Source: Pseudomonadota bacterium (GTDB lineage Bacteria > Pseudomonadota > Gammaproteobacteria > Burkholderiales > Burkholderiaceae_E). From it: a DNA stretch of 32,062 nucleotides. Positions 9,392 to 18,039 of this stretch are shown one piece after another. The position numbers were made by a program, and so were the translations under genes. The DNA lies in assembly GCA_029779755.1 (NCBI GenBank), contig JAKOZZ010000189.1, forward strand, positions 1 through 32,062. The letters are read 5' to 3'. The notes beneath the pieces were generated by a model, which worked only from the letters and a program-made list of their open reading frames with translations, was not told where the DNA came from and did not search any database. Within the stretch, counting starts at the first letter, position 1; each line of letters begins with the position of its first letter.

Positions 9392-10600
9392 ATGTCCGGC
9401 AATCGCAGGTATCTCGTCGTCGTCCGCGCGGGGGACGACTCGCTGCACGAGCGCTGGCTCGCGGCCAGCGAACGCAACTGGGATCTCGTCGTCAGCTACG
9501 GCGGTGACGACGCCCAGATCTTCCGGCGCCCCGACGTGATGCGCATCGACGGCAAGGGCGCGAAGTGGCCCGCGCTGCGCGAGCTGCTCGCGTCCGACGC
9601 CGTCGACTGGCGTGCGTACGACTACGTGTGGCTCACGCAGGGCGACATGATCACGACCGGCGAGGACGTGTCGCGCATGTTCGACATCTGCAGCGGGCTC
9701 GACCTGTGGGTCGCGCATCCGGCGCTGCACCGCGACAGCCCCACCAACCACACGATCACGCTGCACAACCCGGCGTTCGGCCTGCGCTTCGTGAACTTCG
9801 TCGAGGCCACCGCACCGGTGTTCCAGACACGGTTCCTGGGCGCGGTGCTGCCGTCGCTGCAGCTCAACGACAGCGGCGGCGGCCTCGGGTACCTGTGGCC
9901 GCGGCTCGTCGACGACGCCGGCCGCCGGTGCGCGGTGATCGACTCGGTGCCGATGCAGCGCATGCGCCCGATGCACGGCGCCGTGCGGTTCGAAGAGGCG
10001 CCGGTCACGGCCGAGCGTCACGACACCGTGCAGGTGATGGCCGCGTTCCAGATCGCCGAAGCGGCAGAGATCAACATCGGGGCGCTGATGCGCAGCGGTG
10101 AGCGCTATTCGCTGTTCGACGACAGCTGCGATGCCTTCATGGGACGCATCCTGCGCGGCATGGTCGGCGTTGCCGCCGGCCCGCATGCGCTGGGTCTGGT
10201 CTACATGGCGCACGAGCGCGCGCGTCGTGCCGGCCCGCTGGCCGTGCAGACGGTGGCATCGGGTGTCGTGTCCGGCGATGCCGCCACGCGTGCGGCCCCG
10301 GCGCCGTCCGCGCCCGCCGTGCCGATGGCGTCGCTCCCGGCGGCCGCGTCGGTTGCACCTGCCGCACCGATGTCTGTCGTGGCGCCGATGCCTGCTGCGG
10401 CGCCGATGTCTGCGGCGCCGATGTCGGCCGCGGCCCCGATGCCCGCCGCAGGGGGGCGCACGCCCGGCGCGTCGGCCGGCACGTTCGAACCCACGGTGGG
10501 CGCGGGTGCCGGGCCCACCCCGGACGACATGGAGAGCATGGCGGCCCTGCGCAAGCTCGCGATGTCGGTGCGCCGCACGTCGCTGCGGCAGCCGGCCTGA
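9392..10600 (+). CDS. DUF707-like (putative glycosyltransferase-type) protein with Ala/Pro/Met-rich C-terminal tail
   Basis: YLVVVRAGDDSLHERWLAASERNWDLVVSYGGDD...YDYVWLTQGDMITTGEDVSRMFDIC resembles DUF707 proteins; last ~120 aa low complexity (PMSAAPMSAAAPMPAA). ATG at 9392. Confidence 0.7.
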   Translation: MSGNRRYLVVVRAGDDSLHERWLAASERNWDLVVSYGGDDAQIFRRPDVMRIDGKGAKWPALRELLASDAVDWRAYDYVWLTQGDMITTGEDVSRMFDICSGLDLWVAHPALHRDSPTNHTITLHNPAFGLRFVNFVEATAPVFQTRFLGAVLPSLQLNDSGGGLGYLWPRLVDDAGRRCAVIDSVPMQRMRPMHGAVRFEEAPVTAERHDTVQVMAAFQIAEAAEINIGALMRSGERYSLFDDSCDAFMGRILRGMVGVAAGPHALGLVYMAHERARRAGPLAVQTVASGVVSGDAATRAAPAPSAPAVPMASLPAAASVAPAAPMSVVAPMPAAAPMSAAPMSAAAPMPAAGGRTPGASAGTFEPTVGAGAGPTPDDMESMAALRKLAMSVRRTSLRQPA

Positions 10601-10638
10601 TCGATCGGCGGCCGGCGCAGGTCGGCCGGAATGACGAG

Positions 10639-10670
10639 AACGCCGCACGATGTGCGGCGTTTCTGTTTCT
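10639..10670 (+). terminator. intrinsic-type terminator between convergent genes
   Basis: Perfect 10-bp stem AACGCCGCAC (10639-10648) - GAT - GTGCGGCGTT (10652-10661) followed by TCTGTTTCT; 39 bp after the DUF707-like stop codon. Confidence 0.8.
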
Positions 10671-10674
10671 GCGG

Positions 10675-10716
10675 GTCCGAGTCCGAGTCCGAGTTCGAGT
10701 CCGAGTTCGAGTCCGA
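10675..10716. repeat. hexanucleotide tandem repeat GTYCGA x7
   Basis: gtccga gtccga gtccga gttcga gtccga gttcga gtccga, directly after the terminator hairpin, intergenic. Confidence 0.9.
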
Positions 10717-10783
10717 GTCCCGAGGACGGATCATGCGCAGGGCGCCCGTGCCCCGCGCCCGGCCTGGCGCCCGGGGCCGCCGC

Positions 10784-11440
10784 TCACGCGCGCTGAAGTG
10801 CAGCCGGTGCGGCGCCCATGCGCAGCCGTGCGATCCGCTGATTTTCCGCCTTGCCGCGCCGGACCATCTCGGTCGGCGCGGTGCAGGCGATGTCGTGCGT
10901 CTTGATCAGCGCCCAGGTCGGGTACTTGCAGTAGGGGTTGTCGTGCTCGACCCGCTCGGTGAGCAGCAGTTCACCGCCGGTCTGGCGCACGAACTCGTTG
11001 ACCGCGTCCATCACCAGCGGCCAGTCCGGATGGTAGTCGTCGCCGGCGATCACGCCGCCGACCTTCACCTTGCGGAACCATTCGAAGATCGTCTCGCCGC
11101 CTTCCTCGCCGCCGTGCGCGTAGCCGTCGACGTAGACGAAGTCGAGCGATCCGTCGTCGAACAGGTCGATGGCTTCGTCGAAGCGCATGCGCAGCAGTTT
11201 GTAGGGCGCCTGCAGCCCGACGCGGCGCAGCGCGCGCTTGTATTCGGCGGTGTCGTGCAGATCGGCGTACATGTCGATGCCGATGAAGGTCGAGAACCGG
11301 CCTGAGCGCACCATGCGCTCGGAGAACACGCCTTCGGCCACGCCGAGCTCGACCCCGACGTTGTCGTTGCCTTCGAGCAGGTGCACGACGTCGTGGCGCT
11401 GGCAGTTGCGCAGGACGCGGAAGGGGACGGGCACGATCAC
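10784..11440 (-). CDS. class I SAM-dependent methyltransferase (Methyltransf_24-like)
   Basis: NDNVGVELGVAEGVFSERMVRSGRFSTFIGIDMYADLHD...SLDFVYVDGYAHGGEEGGETIFEWFRKVKVGGVIAGDDY. GTG start at 11440 (or 11434) inferred; the ORF-track extension to 11959 overlaps the next CDS. Confidence 0.8.
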   Translation of the reverse strand: MIVPVPFRVLRNCQRHDVVHLLEGNDNVGVELGVAEGVFSERMVRSGRFSTFIGIDMYADLHDTAEYKRALRRVGLQAPYKLLRMRFDEAIDLFDDGSLDFVYVDGYAHGGEEGGETIFEWFRKVKVGGVIAGDDYHPDWPLVMDAVNEFVRQTGGELLLTERVEHDNPYCKYPTWALIKTHDIACTAPTEMVRRGKAENQRIARLRMGAAPAALQRA

Positions 11441-11469
11441 GTTCGATCTCCGGTCGGGAATGCGGCGGG

Positions 11470-12057
11470 TCAGGCCCGGCGCGTGTTGGCCAGCAGCAGA
11501 CCCGTCTGGGCCAGGTAGATCGCTCCGTCCATGGCCGCGAGCTTGCGCACGCGCTTGGTGTCCTCGACCATCACCTGGCAGCCGCGTTCGGCGAGATGGT
11601 GGATCCAGTACTCGGTCGGCTGCTCGTTCACGTGGTGATGGCCGCCCTGGCCCGGCAGTGCGTTCGTCATCAGGATGAAGCGGCCGGCGCACATCGACTC
11701 GAGCAGGTTGTCGAGGTAGCGTTCCTCGATGTGCTCCACCACCTCCTGGCAGTGCACCAGGTCGACCCGTGCGCGCACCGGCCCGCGGGTGAGGTCGAAA
11801 TGGATCGCCGGGTACAGCGAGTTCGTGACGTTGGACGGCTCGCCCTCGACGGCCAGCACCCGCAGGCCGCGCCCGAAGAAGAATTCGCTCGCGTGCCCCA
11901 TGCCCGATCCCAGGTCCAGCACGGACTTCAGGCACAGCCGTTCCGTCACGTAGTTCCACACCGACGGCGCGAAGGTGAACGGGTCGCCCTCCTTGATGTT
12001 GCCGCCCAGGTGCGGGGCCTGCGGACTCGCGTTGTTGGTCAGGCCGGCGTAGCTCAT
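11470..12057 (-). CDS. class I SAM-dependent methyltransferase
   Basis: LCLKSVLDLGSGMGHASEFFFGRGLRVLAVEGEPSNV...RVDLVHCQEVVEHIEERYLDNLLESMCAGRFILMTNALPGQGGHHHVNEQP. Start overlaps upstream stop by 4 bp (ATGA). Confidence 0.85.
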   Translation of the reverse strand: MSYAGLTNNASPQAPHLGGNIKEGDPFTFAPSVWNYVTERLCLKSVLDLGSGMGHASEFFFGRGLRVLAVEGEPSNVTNSLYPAIHFDLTRGPVRARVDLVHCQEVVEHIEERYLDNLLESMCAGRFILMTNALPGQGGHHHVNEQPTEYWIHHLAERGCQVMVEDTKRVRKLAAMDGAIYLAQTGLLLANTRRA

Positions 12058-14474
12058 GCGATCTCCAGGAGGGATGTGGGCCGCTCGGTGGACGGCCGGA
12101 GGTGTTGGTTCAGCAGGGCCGCGGCGCGCTCGGGCGTGCCGGCCCGCAGGCGGCAGATCACGGCACCTTCCAGCGCCGCGTCGTCGGCGGCGTCGAGCTC
12201 GAGCAGCGCTTCGTACAGCGCCCCCGCTTCGACGACGTCACCGTGGTCGAGCTGCAGGCGCGCGAGCAGGTGCAGCGCACCGTGGTGGCGCGGCTGCAGT
12301 TCGAGCGTGCGGGCCAGCGCCGGCTCGAACAGGTCGATCCGTTCGAGCTGCAGGGCGGCCCGCGCGACCCGGTAGTGCGCCTGCGGATCCGAGGGCGTCA
12401 GCCGCGTGGCCCGCTGTGCCGACGCCAGGCTGCCGTCGAGGTCGCCGGCGGTTTCGCGCAGTTCCGCGGCCGACAGTGCGATTGCAGGGTCATCGGGGTG
12501 CTGTGCCTCCATCGCCGAGACTTCCGTCAGCGCGGCCTGCTCGAGCAGCGCGCTGCGGTGCGGCGCACCGGCCCCCCGGGCGTCCGATGCATCGTCCTCC
12601 GAGGTGAACGGCGCGTCGCCCGAGGGGGTGAACGGCGCGTCGCCCGACGGGGTGAACGGCGTGGCGTCCGACGAGGCGCGCGGCGTGGCCTCCGACGCGG
12701 CTGCGCTGCGCCCGCTGTCCATCGCCTGCGCAATCGCCGGGTGGTTCGGGTTGACCGCCACGGCGACGATCAGGCCTGTCTGGGTGGTGACGGACGCGAG
12801 GGTCATGTCGATGCGCGCCAGCAGGTCGGCGAGCTCGTCGGCCGTCCACTCGCGGCAGTGGGCCGGGTGCGCGGGCGGGCCCTCGTCGGCGCCCGGCACC
12901 TGCGTCGTGCGCTGGGTGCTGGTCAGCACGAGGGCCGGCGCATGCTCGAGCAGCGCGCGCAGGATCGACAGCGCGGGGCGCGGGTCGGCAAGCCGTTCGA
13001 GCAGCCCGGCACAGGCGATCACGCTGTGTGCGAGCAGGGCGTCCGGCAGCGGCAGCGGCGCCAGCGCCTCGAAGTCGGCCTCCAGCCACTGCACGGCCGG
13101 ATGGGCGAGGCGCCCGGTCTCGACCGCCTCGCGCGAAGCGAAGGCGATCCGCTTGAACGCGGTCGCCGCGGTGGCGAAGCCGGTGACGTCCTCGGTGCCC
13201 AGGCCGATCACCGTGTCGCAGTCCAGGGCCTGCGCCAGCTCGCCGGCCACCGTGTAGGCCAGTGCGTGCCGTTGCGCGTCGATCGCGGAGGTGTCGGCCT
13301 CGACCCGCGTGCGGGCCCGGTACCCGGCCGGCAGCGCGAGGTCGATCGCCCCGGGCGGGTCGATCGCCGGAGCCGCCGCGTCGGCGGTCCGTCGCACGCC
13401 GTACAGGATCGCCTGTCCGACTTCCAGGCCGGGCGCCGCCTGCACGTCGAAGAACTCCTGGAGCTGCGCCACCCACCAGGACACCGGCCGCACCGTCAGG
13501 TGCAGGTTCTCGCCGTTCGGCCCGAGCAGTCCGCTGGGGCGGGTGGACACGGTCACCAGCATCGAGTCGGCCAGGCGCGCCGCCTGCCGGAACACGATGC
13601 GCAGATCGTTCTCCGTCAGGTGTTCCAGCACGTCGGTCGACACGAAGCGGTCGAAGTGCTCGTCGATCATCGCCAGAGTGATGCAGTCGCCGCGCACCTT
13701 GCGGCGCACCGGGATGCGCGCGAACGCCACCTCGGACACCTCGATCGCGGTGACCTCGTTGCCCATGCGCTCCAGGTGCTGCGACAGTGCGCCGGTGCCG
13801 GCGCCGAATTCGATGATCCGTTCGCCGGTGAGCTGGATGTCGAGGCGCTGGAACAGGGCCAGGCCTTCACTCACAACGTACTGCGGATGCTGGCTGAAGC
13901 AGAAGTCGTACAGCTGCTTGTACGGGTACGACGCGCCGTACAGGGTCACCCCGGGCAGGGTCAGCAGCACGTCGAGCTCGCTGCGCGCATGCACCGTCTG
14001 GAACGCGGGGTCGGGACGCCAGTAGTGCCCGCTGCGGAATCCGTCGAAGCCGAACGCGTCGACCGGGATGCCCAGGTGCGCGCACAGCGCCAGCAGCGAC
14101 AGTCCGGTGGAGGGCTTGGGCAGGTCGGGCAGCAGCGCGTGCACGTCGGTGCGCGCGGCCAGCACGGGCACGGCGTTGTCGGCCCGGTACGCCGCCAGGT
14201 TCCCGGATTCGTGCGCGTCCTCGGTGAACGGTGACAGCTCCAGGTGCCGGTCGTGGTGCCTGATGTCGTGCCAGCCGCTGGTCACCCGCAGCGACGTGCG
14301 CTGCCCGACCATCGCCTCATGGCCGGTGATCTCGAAATTGTTCAGCCGGATCACGGTTGCGTAGCGGTCGATCAGGCTGCCCATCGGCCGGTCGGGAAGA
14401 CCGTTGCCGACGACCGCGATCGGTCGGCGCAAGGACAGCAGCACGTCTTCGGTGCAGAGGGTGGGGGCAGGCAT
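12054..14474 (-). CDS. multidomain protein: GT29 (sialyltransferase-like) domain + SAM methyltransferase + degenerate Rossmann-like segment + low-complexity linker + TPR
   Basis: N-term RPIAVVGNGLPDRPMGSLIDRYATVIRLNNFEITG...KPSTGLSLLALCAHLGIPVDAFGFDGFRSGHYW (GT29-like); GERIIEFGAGTGALSQHLERMGNEVTAIEVSEVA...FDRFVSTDVLEHLTENDLRIV (MTase); C-term SLASAQRATRLTPSDPQAHYRVARAALQLERIDLFEPALARTLELQPRHHGALHLLARLQLDHGDVVEAGALYEALLELD (TPR). Confidence 0.82.
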   Translation of the reverse strand: MPAPTLCTEDVLLSLRRPIAVVGNGLPDRPMGSLIDRYATVIRLNNFEITGHEAMVGQRTSLRVTSGWHDIRHHDRHLELSPFTEDAHESGNLAAYRADNAVPVLAARTDVHALLPDLPKPSTGLSLLALCAHLGIPVDAFGFDGFRSGHYWRPDPAFQTVHARSELDVLLTLPGVTLYGASYPYKQLYDFCFSQHPQYVVSEGLALFQRLDIQLTGERIIEFGAGTGALSQHLERMGNEVTAIEVSEVAFARIPVRRKVRGDCITLAMIDEHFDRFVSTDVLEHLTENDLRIVFRQAARLADSMLVTVSTRPSGLLGPNGENLHLTVRPVSWWVAQLQEFFDVQAAPGLEVGQAILYGVRRTADAAAPAIDPPGAIDLALPAGYRARTRVEADTSAIDAQRHALAYTVAGELAQALDCDTVIGLGTEDVTGFATAATAFKRIAFASREAVETGRLAHPAVQWLEADFEALAPLPLPDALLAHSVIACAGLLERLADPRPALSILRALLEHAPALVLTSTQRTTQVPGADEGPPAHPAHCREWTADELADLLARIDMTLASVTTQTGLIVAVAVNPNHPAIAQAMDSGRSAAASEATPRASSDATPFTPSGDAPFTPSGDAPFTSEDDASDARGAGAPHRSALLEQAALTEVSAMEAQHPDDPAIALSAAELRETAGDLDGSLASAQRATRLTPSDPQAHYRVARAALQLERIDLFEPALARTLELQPRHHGALHLLARLQLDHGDVVEAGALYEALLELDAADDAALEGAVICRLRAGTPERAAALLNQHLRPSTERPTSLLEIA
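12604..12675. repeat. 24-bp in-frame tandem repeat (~3 units)
   Basis: gtgaacggcgcgtcgcccgaggg / gtgaacggcgcgtcgcccgacggg / gtgaacggcgtggcgtccgacgag; period 24 bp (starts 12604, 12628, 12652), encodes (TPSGDAPF)n on the minus strand. Confidence 0.85.
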
Positions 14475-14579
14475 CCGGGCTCCAGGTGTTCGGGGCGGTG
14501 ATCCCGGACACTTTAGGGCGCACGGAGGCGGTCGAAGGCGCGATAAACGGGGGCTTACCGGCCAATCGCGAGGTCATTC

Positions 14580-14603
14580 GCGAGGGCGAGGGCGAGGGCG
14601 AGG
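14580..14603. repeat. hexanucleotide tandem repeat GCGAGG x4
   Basis: gcgagggcgagggcgagggcgagg, intergenic, ~105 bp upstream of the 806-aa gene start on the minus strand. Confidence 0.85.
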
Positions 14604-14630
14604 TGGGCGCGTCGTCCGCGCCCCGGGGCT

Positions 14631-15233
14631 TCAGGCGCCGGCGTCGTCCGCGGCGCGTGCGACGATCGTGATGCCGCCGACCTCGATGCGTTGCCCCGCA
14701 CGGATCTTGGCCGTCTTGCGCGACTCCTGCACGCCGTCCACGCAGACCTGGCCAGCGGCCACCATCGCCTTGGCGGCACCGCCGCTGTCGGCGACGCCGG
14801 CCACCTTGAGCAGCGCGTCGAGGGTGATGAATTCGCCGCGCAACTGCACGGTCAGGGGCTCGGCCGGGGCGGCGGCTCCACGGCCGGCAGCGCGGGCCCG
14901 GGCTCGGCCCGGGCCTGGCGCGGTGCCCGGTGTGGTGCCCGGTGCGGTGTCCGGGGCAGGGACTGCCGTCGCGCGGTCGTCCGCCCGACGCGGTCCTGCG
15001 CGCCCGGCGGGATCCGCGGGGCCCCGCGACCTCGGGTCACCGTGTGCCGGGGCAGCGGGGCCGCGCGCGCGTGGCGCCTCACCGCGCGTCGGCGGCATGG
15101 CATCGCGCGCCTGCGGACGTGCTGCACCGCGCGGGGCCGTGCGGGTGTCCCGCGTCGACGGGCGCGCGGGAGGGCCGCCGGTCTGTCCCTGGGCCGATGC
15201 GCGCGCACGTCGCGGCGGACGCTGCACGCTCAT
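14631..15233 (-). CDS. S4 RNA-binding domain protein (YbcJ-like) with long Arg/Pro/Ala-rich N-terminal extension
   Basis: C-term QLRGEFITLDALLKVAGVADSGGAAKAMVAAGQVCVDGVQESRKTAKIRAGQRIEVGGITIVA is an S4 domain. ATG at 15233 overlaps upstream stop (ATGA); an alternative GTG at 14849 would give only the S4 domain. Confidence 0.75.
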   Translation of the reverse strand: MSVQRPPRRARASAQGQTGGPPARPSTRDTRTAPRGAARPQARDAMPPTRGEAPRARGPAAPAHGDPRSRGPADPAGRAGPRRADDRATAVPAPDTAPGTTPGTAPGPGRARARAAGRGAAAPAEPLTVQLRGEFITLDALLKVAGVADSGGAAKAMVAAGQVCVDGVQESRKTAKIRAGQRIEVGGITIVARAADDAGA

Positions 15234-16264
15234 GCGGCGCTCCGGACGGGTGCCGCGCCGAGCCCGAATTCGCGCGCGATCAGCGCGTACGAACGTCGCC
15301 GCACCGCCGGATCGTAGGCCCAGGTGTTCACGACCAGATGGTCGAGCTGCAGCGCGGCGGCGGTGGCGCGCATCTTCTCGGCGACCTCGGCGGCGCTGCC
15401 GACGAACGACTTGCGGCGCATCGCGTCGACCGTCGGCCATTCGTCCGGCGCGAAGCCGCGCGCGGCGATCTCGTCCGGCGGCTGCAGCGGCCCGGGCCGG
15501 CCCCGGTTGCGGTCGACTCGCCAGCGCTCCCGGCTGAGCGCATGGTGCGCGGCCTCGGCACTGGTGTCGGCCGCCAGCGCCCAGATGCAGATCGTGGCCT
15601 GCGGCTCGGGATGGCGCGGGCTCGGCCGGTAGCGCGTGCGGTACAGGTGCAGCGCAGTCTCGACGCCCTGGCCGTCCATGAAGAAGTAGGCGAACGCGTA
15701 GGGCAGGCCGAAGTGCGCGGCCAGTTGCGCACCGTAGTCGGAACTGCCCAGCACCCAGATCTCCGGGCTGCGTTCGGGCGTGCCGACCAGCGCCGCCGGC
15801 GGGCGCGGATGCGCGACGACGCCCTCGTGGGCGTTGCCGGAGGTCCAGGCCTGCAGGTCGAGGATCTGTTCCGGGAAGTGCTCGGCCGCGGCGTAGGCGT
15901 TGGGGTTGAGCAGCTGCGCGGTGCGCATGTCGCTGCCCGGGGCCCGTCCGACCCCGAGGTCGATCCGGCCCGGCGCCAGCGCATCGAGCACACGGAACTG
16001 CTCGGACACCTTCAGCGCCGAGTAGTGCGGGAGCATCACGCCGGCGCTGCCGATGCGGATGCGCTGCGTGCGCGCCGCGATCGCCGCCATCAGGATCTCG
16101 GGCGCGGTCCCCACGATCGTCGACAGGCTGTGGTGCTCGCTCAGCCAGAAGCGGTCGTAGCCGAGCGCCTCGCAGTGCACGGCGAGTTCGAGCGTGTCGC
16201 GGATGGCCTCGTCCTCGCCGTGGCCCGCCAGGGAGATGGACTGGTCCAGCACCGAGAGCTTCAT
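15230..16264 (-). CDS. LLM-class (luciferase-like) flavin-dependent oxidoreductase
   Basis: LSVLDQSISLAGHGEDEAIRDTLELAVHCEALGYDRFWLSEHHSLSTIVGTAPEILMAAIAARTQRIRIGSAGVMLPHYSALKVSEQFRVLDALAPGRIDLGVGRAPGSD. Confidence 0.95.
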   Translation of the reverse strand: MKLSVLDQSISLAGHGEDEAIRDTLELAVHCEALGYDRFWLSEHHSLSTIVGTAPEILMAAIAARTQRIRIGSAGVMLPHYSALKVSEQFRVLDALAPGRIDLGVGRAPGSDMRTAQLLNPNAYAAAEHFPEQILDLQAWTSGNAHEGVVAHPRPPAALVGTPERSPEIWVLGSSDYGAQLAAHFGLPYAFAYFFMDGQGVETALHLYRTRYRPSPRHPEPQATICIWALAADTSAEAAHHALSRERWRVDRNRGRPGPLQPPDEIAARGFAPDEWPTVDAMRRKSFVGSAAEVAEKMRATAAALQLDHLVVNTWAYDPAVRRRSYALIAREFGLGAAPVRSAA

Positions 16265-16340
16265 CGGCAGGCCTCGCCTCGGGACGGGCGCGCGGGCCCG
16301 TGGCGCGGGACGGTGCCCGCACGCGTGCGCATGGCTGCGC

Positions 16341-16997
16341 TCACGCCGGCTTGTAGGTGTGGACCTGCAGGCCTTCGCGCTGCAGGGCGGCCGCCACCGG
16401 TGCCTGCGCGGCGACCCGTTCGGCGAAGGCGGTATAGGCCGGCAGCGTGGCCGGATCGATGCCGGCCATGCCGCCCCAGCGGAACAGGGTCAGCGCGTAC
16501 GCGTCGACCGGGGTCAGCGCCGCGCCGGCGAGGAACCCGCCGGCCGCGGGGATCATCGACTGGATGCGTTCCAGGTGGCCGCGGAACTTCGCCACCGCCA
16601 TCGCACGGATCTCGGCCTGTGCGGCTTCGCCCTCGGCGAAGTTCCCCGGGCGGAAGACGTGCGTGAACGTCGGGTGCGCGGTGTTGTTCATCCAGGCGAG
16701 CGTCGACAGCGCCTGGGCGCGCGCCCACGGGTCGGCCGGCAGCAGGTTCGCCTTGGGGTGGGCGCGGTCGAGCCAGTCGCAGATGGCGACGATCTGGGAC
16801 AGCGGCCGGCCGTCGACGACCAGCAGCGGCACCTGCCCGTTGGGGTTCAGCGCCAGGTACTCCGGCGTCTTGTGCTCGCCCTTGGCCATCTTCAGCATCC
16901 GGGGCGTGAAGGCCGTGCCGGTGCCGGCCTGGACCATCTCCAGGGCGACGTGCGGCACGAACGAGCAGGCGCCCGGGGCAAAGTACAGTTCGATCAT
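16341..16997 (-). CDS. glutathione S-transferase family protein
   Basis: MIELYFAPGACSFVPHVALEMV...PEYLALNPNGQVPLLVVDGRPLSQIVAICDWLDRAHP. Confidence 0.93.
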   Translation of the reverse strand: MIELYFAPGACSFVPHVALEMVQAGTGTAFTPRMLKMAKGEHKTPEYLALNPNGQVPLLVVDGRPLSQIVAICDWLDRAHPKANLLPADPWARAQALSTLAWMNNTAHPTFTHVFRPGNFAEGEAAQAEIRAMAVAKFRGHLERIQSMIPAAGGFLAGAALTPVDAYALTLFRWGGMAGIDPATLPAYTAFAERVAAQAPVAAALQREGLQVHTYKPA

Positions 16998-17027
16998 CCT
17001 CGTCTCCGTGTGTTGTCGTGCGGCGCG

Positions 17028-18038
17028 TCAGGACGCGTCGTGCTTCGGGGGCTCGAGCCCGGCCGCGTGCGCCTGCTGGTCGGCATGGTACGAGGATCGT
17101 ACCAGTGCGCCGACCGCGGCGTGGGCGAAGCCCAGTGCATTGGCGATCTCCTCGAACCGGCGGAACTGGTCGGGATGCACGTAGCGCCGCACCGGCAGGT
17201 GCGCGTTCGAGGGGGCCAGATACTGCCCCAGCGTGAGCATGTCGATGTCGTGCGCGCGCATGTCGCGCATCACGGCCACGATCTCGTCGTCGGTCTCGCC
17301 CAGCCCCAGCATCAGGCCCGACTTGGTCGGCACGCCCGGCACGCGCTTCTTGAACTCGGCGAGCAGCTTCAGCGAATGGTGGTAGTCGGATCCGGGGCGC
17401 GCCTCCTTGTAGAGGCGCGGCACGGTCTCGAGGTTGTGGTTCATCACGTCGGGCGGCGCCGCCTCGAGGATCGCCAGCGCGCGGTCGAGCCGGCCGCGGA
17501 AATCGGGCACCAGCACCTCGATGCGGGTGGCGGGCGACAGGGCGCGCACACGCCGGATGCAGTCGACGAAGTGCTGTGCCCCGCCGTCGCGCAGGTCGTC
17601 GCGATCGACGCTGGTGATCACCACGTACGAGAGCTTCAGCGCGGCGATCGTGCGTGCGAGGTTCTCGGGCTCTTCGGTGTCGAGCGGATCGGGGCGGCCG
17701 TGGCCGACGTCGCAGAACGGGCAGCGGCGGGTGCACTTGTCGCCCATGATCATGAACGTGGCGGTGCCCTTGCCGAAGCACTCGCCGATGTTCGGGCAGG
17801 ACGCCTCCTCGCACACGGTGTGCAGCTTGTGCTCGCGCAGGATCGACTTGATCTCGTAGAAGCGCGTGTTGTGCGAGCCGGCGCGCACGCGGATCCAGTC
17901 GGGCTTCTTCAGCACCTCGGCAGGCACCACCTTGATGGGGATGCGCGCGGTCTTGGCGCCGGCCTTCTGCTTCGCATGCGGGTCGTACGGTGCCGCGTCG
18001 GTCGTCGTGCCGTCGGCGCGGGGATCGGTTCCGGACAT
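17028..18038 (-). CDS. lipA: lipoyl synthase
   Basis: [48 protein letters not shown] (auxiliary and radical-SAM cysteine motifs), C-term VRSSYHADQ. Confidence 0.98.
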   Translation of the reverse strand: MSGTDPRADGTTTDAAPYDPHAKQKAGAKTARIPIKVVPAEVLKKPDWIRVRAGSHNTRFYEIKSILREHKLHTVCEEASCPNIGECFGKGTATFMIMGDKCTRRCPFCDVGHGRPDPLDTEEPENLARTIAALKLSYVVITSVDRDDLRDGGAQHFVDCIRRVRALSPATRIEVLVPDFRGRLDRALAILEAAPPDVMNHNLETVPRLYKEARPGSDYHHSLKLLAEFKKRVPGVPTKSGLMLGLGETDDEIVAVMRDMRAHDIDMLTLGQYLAPSNAHLPVRRYVHPDQFRRFEEIANALGFAHAAVGALVRSSYHADQQAHAAGLEPPKHDAS

Positions 18039-18039
18039 G

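Noticed and set aside
14631-16322. 563-aa ORF spanning the S4 gene and the LLM oxidoreductase
   Set aside because: Its first two thirds are a shifted frame of the well-supported LLM oxidoreductase.
17086-17104. Perfect inverted repeat TGGTACGA-gga-TCGTACCA
   Set aside because: Inside lipA over the conserved VRSSYHAD coding region; probably coincidental.
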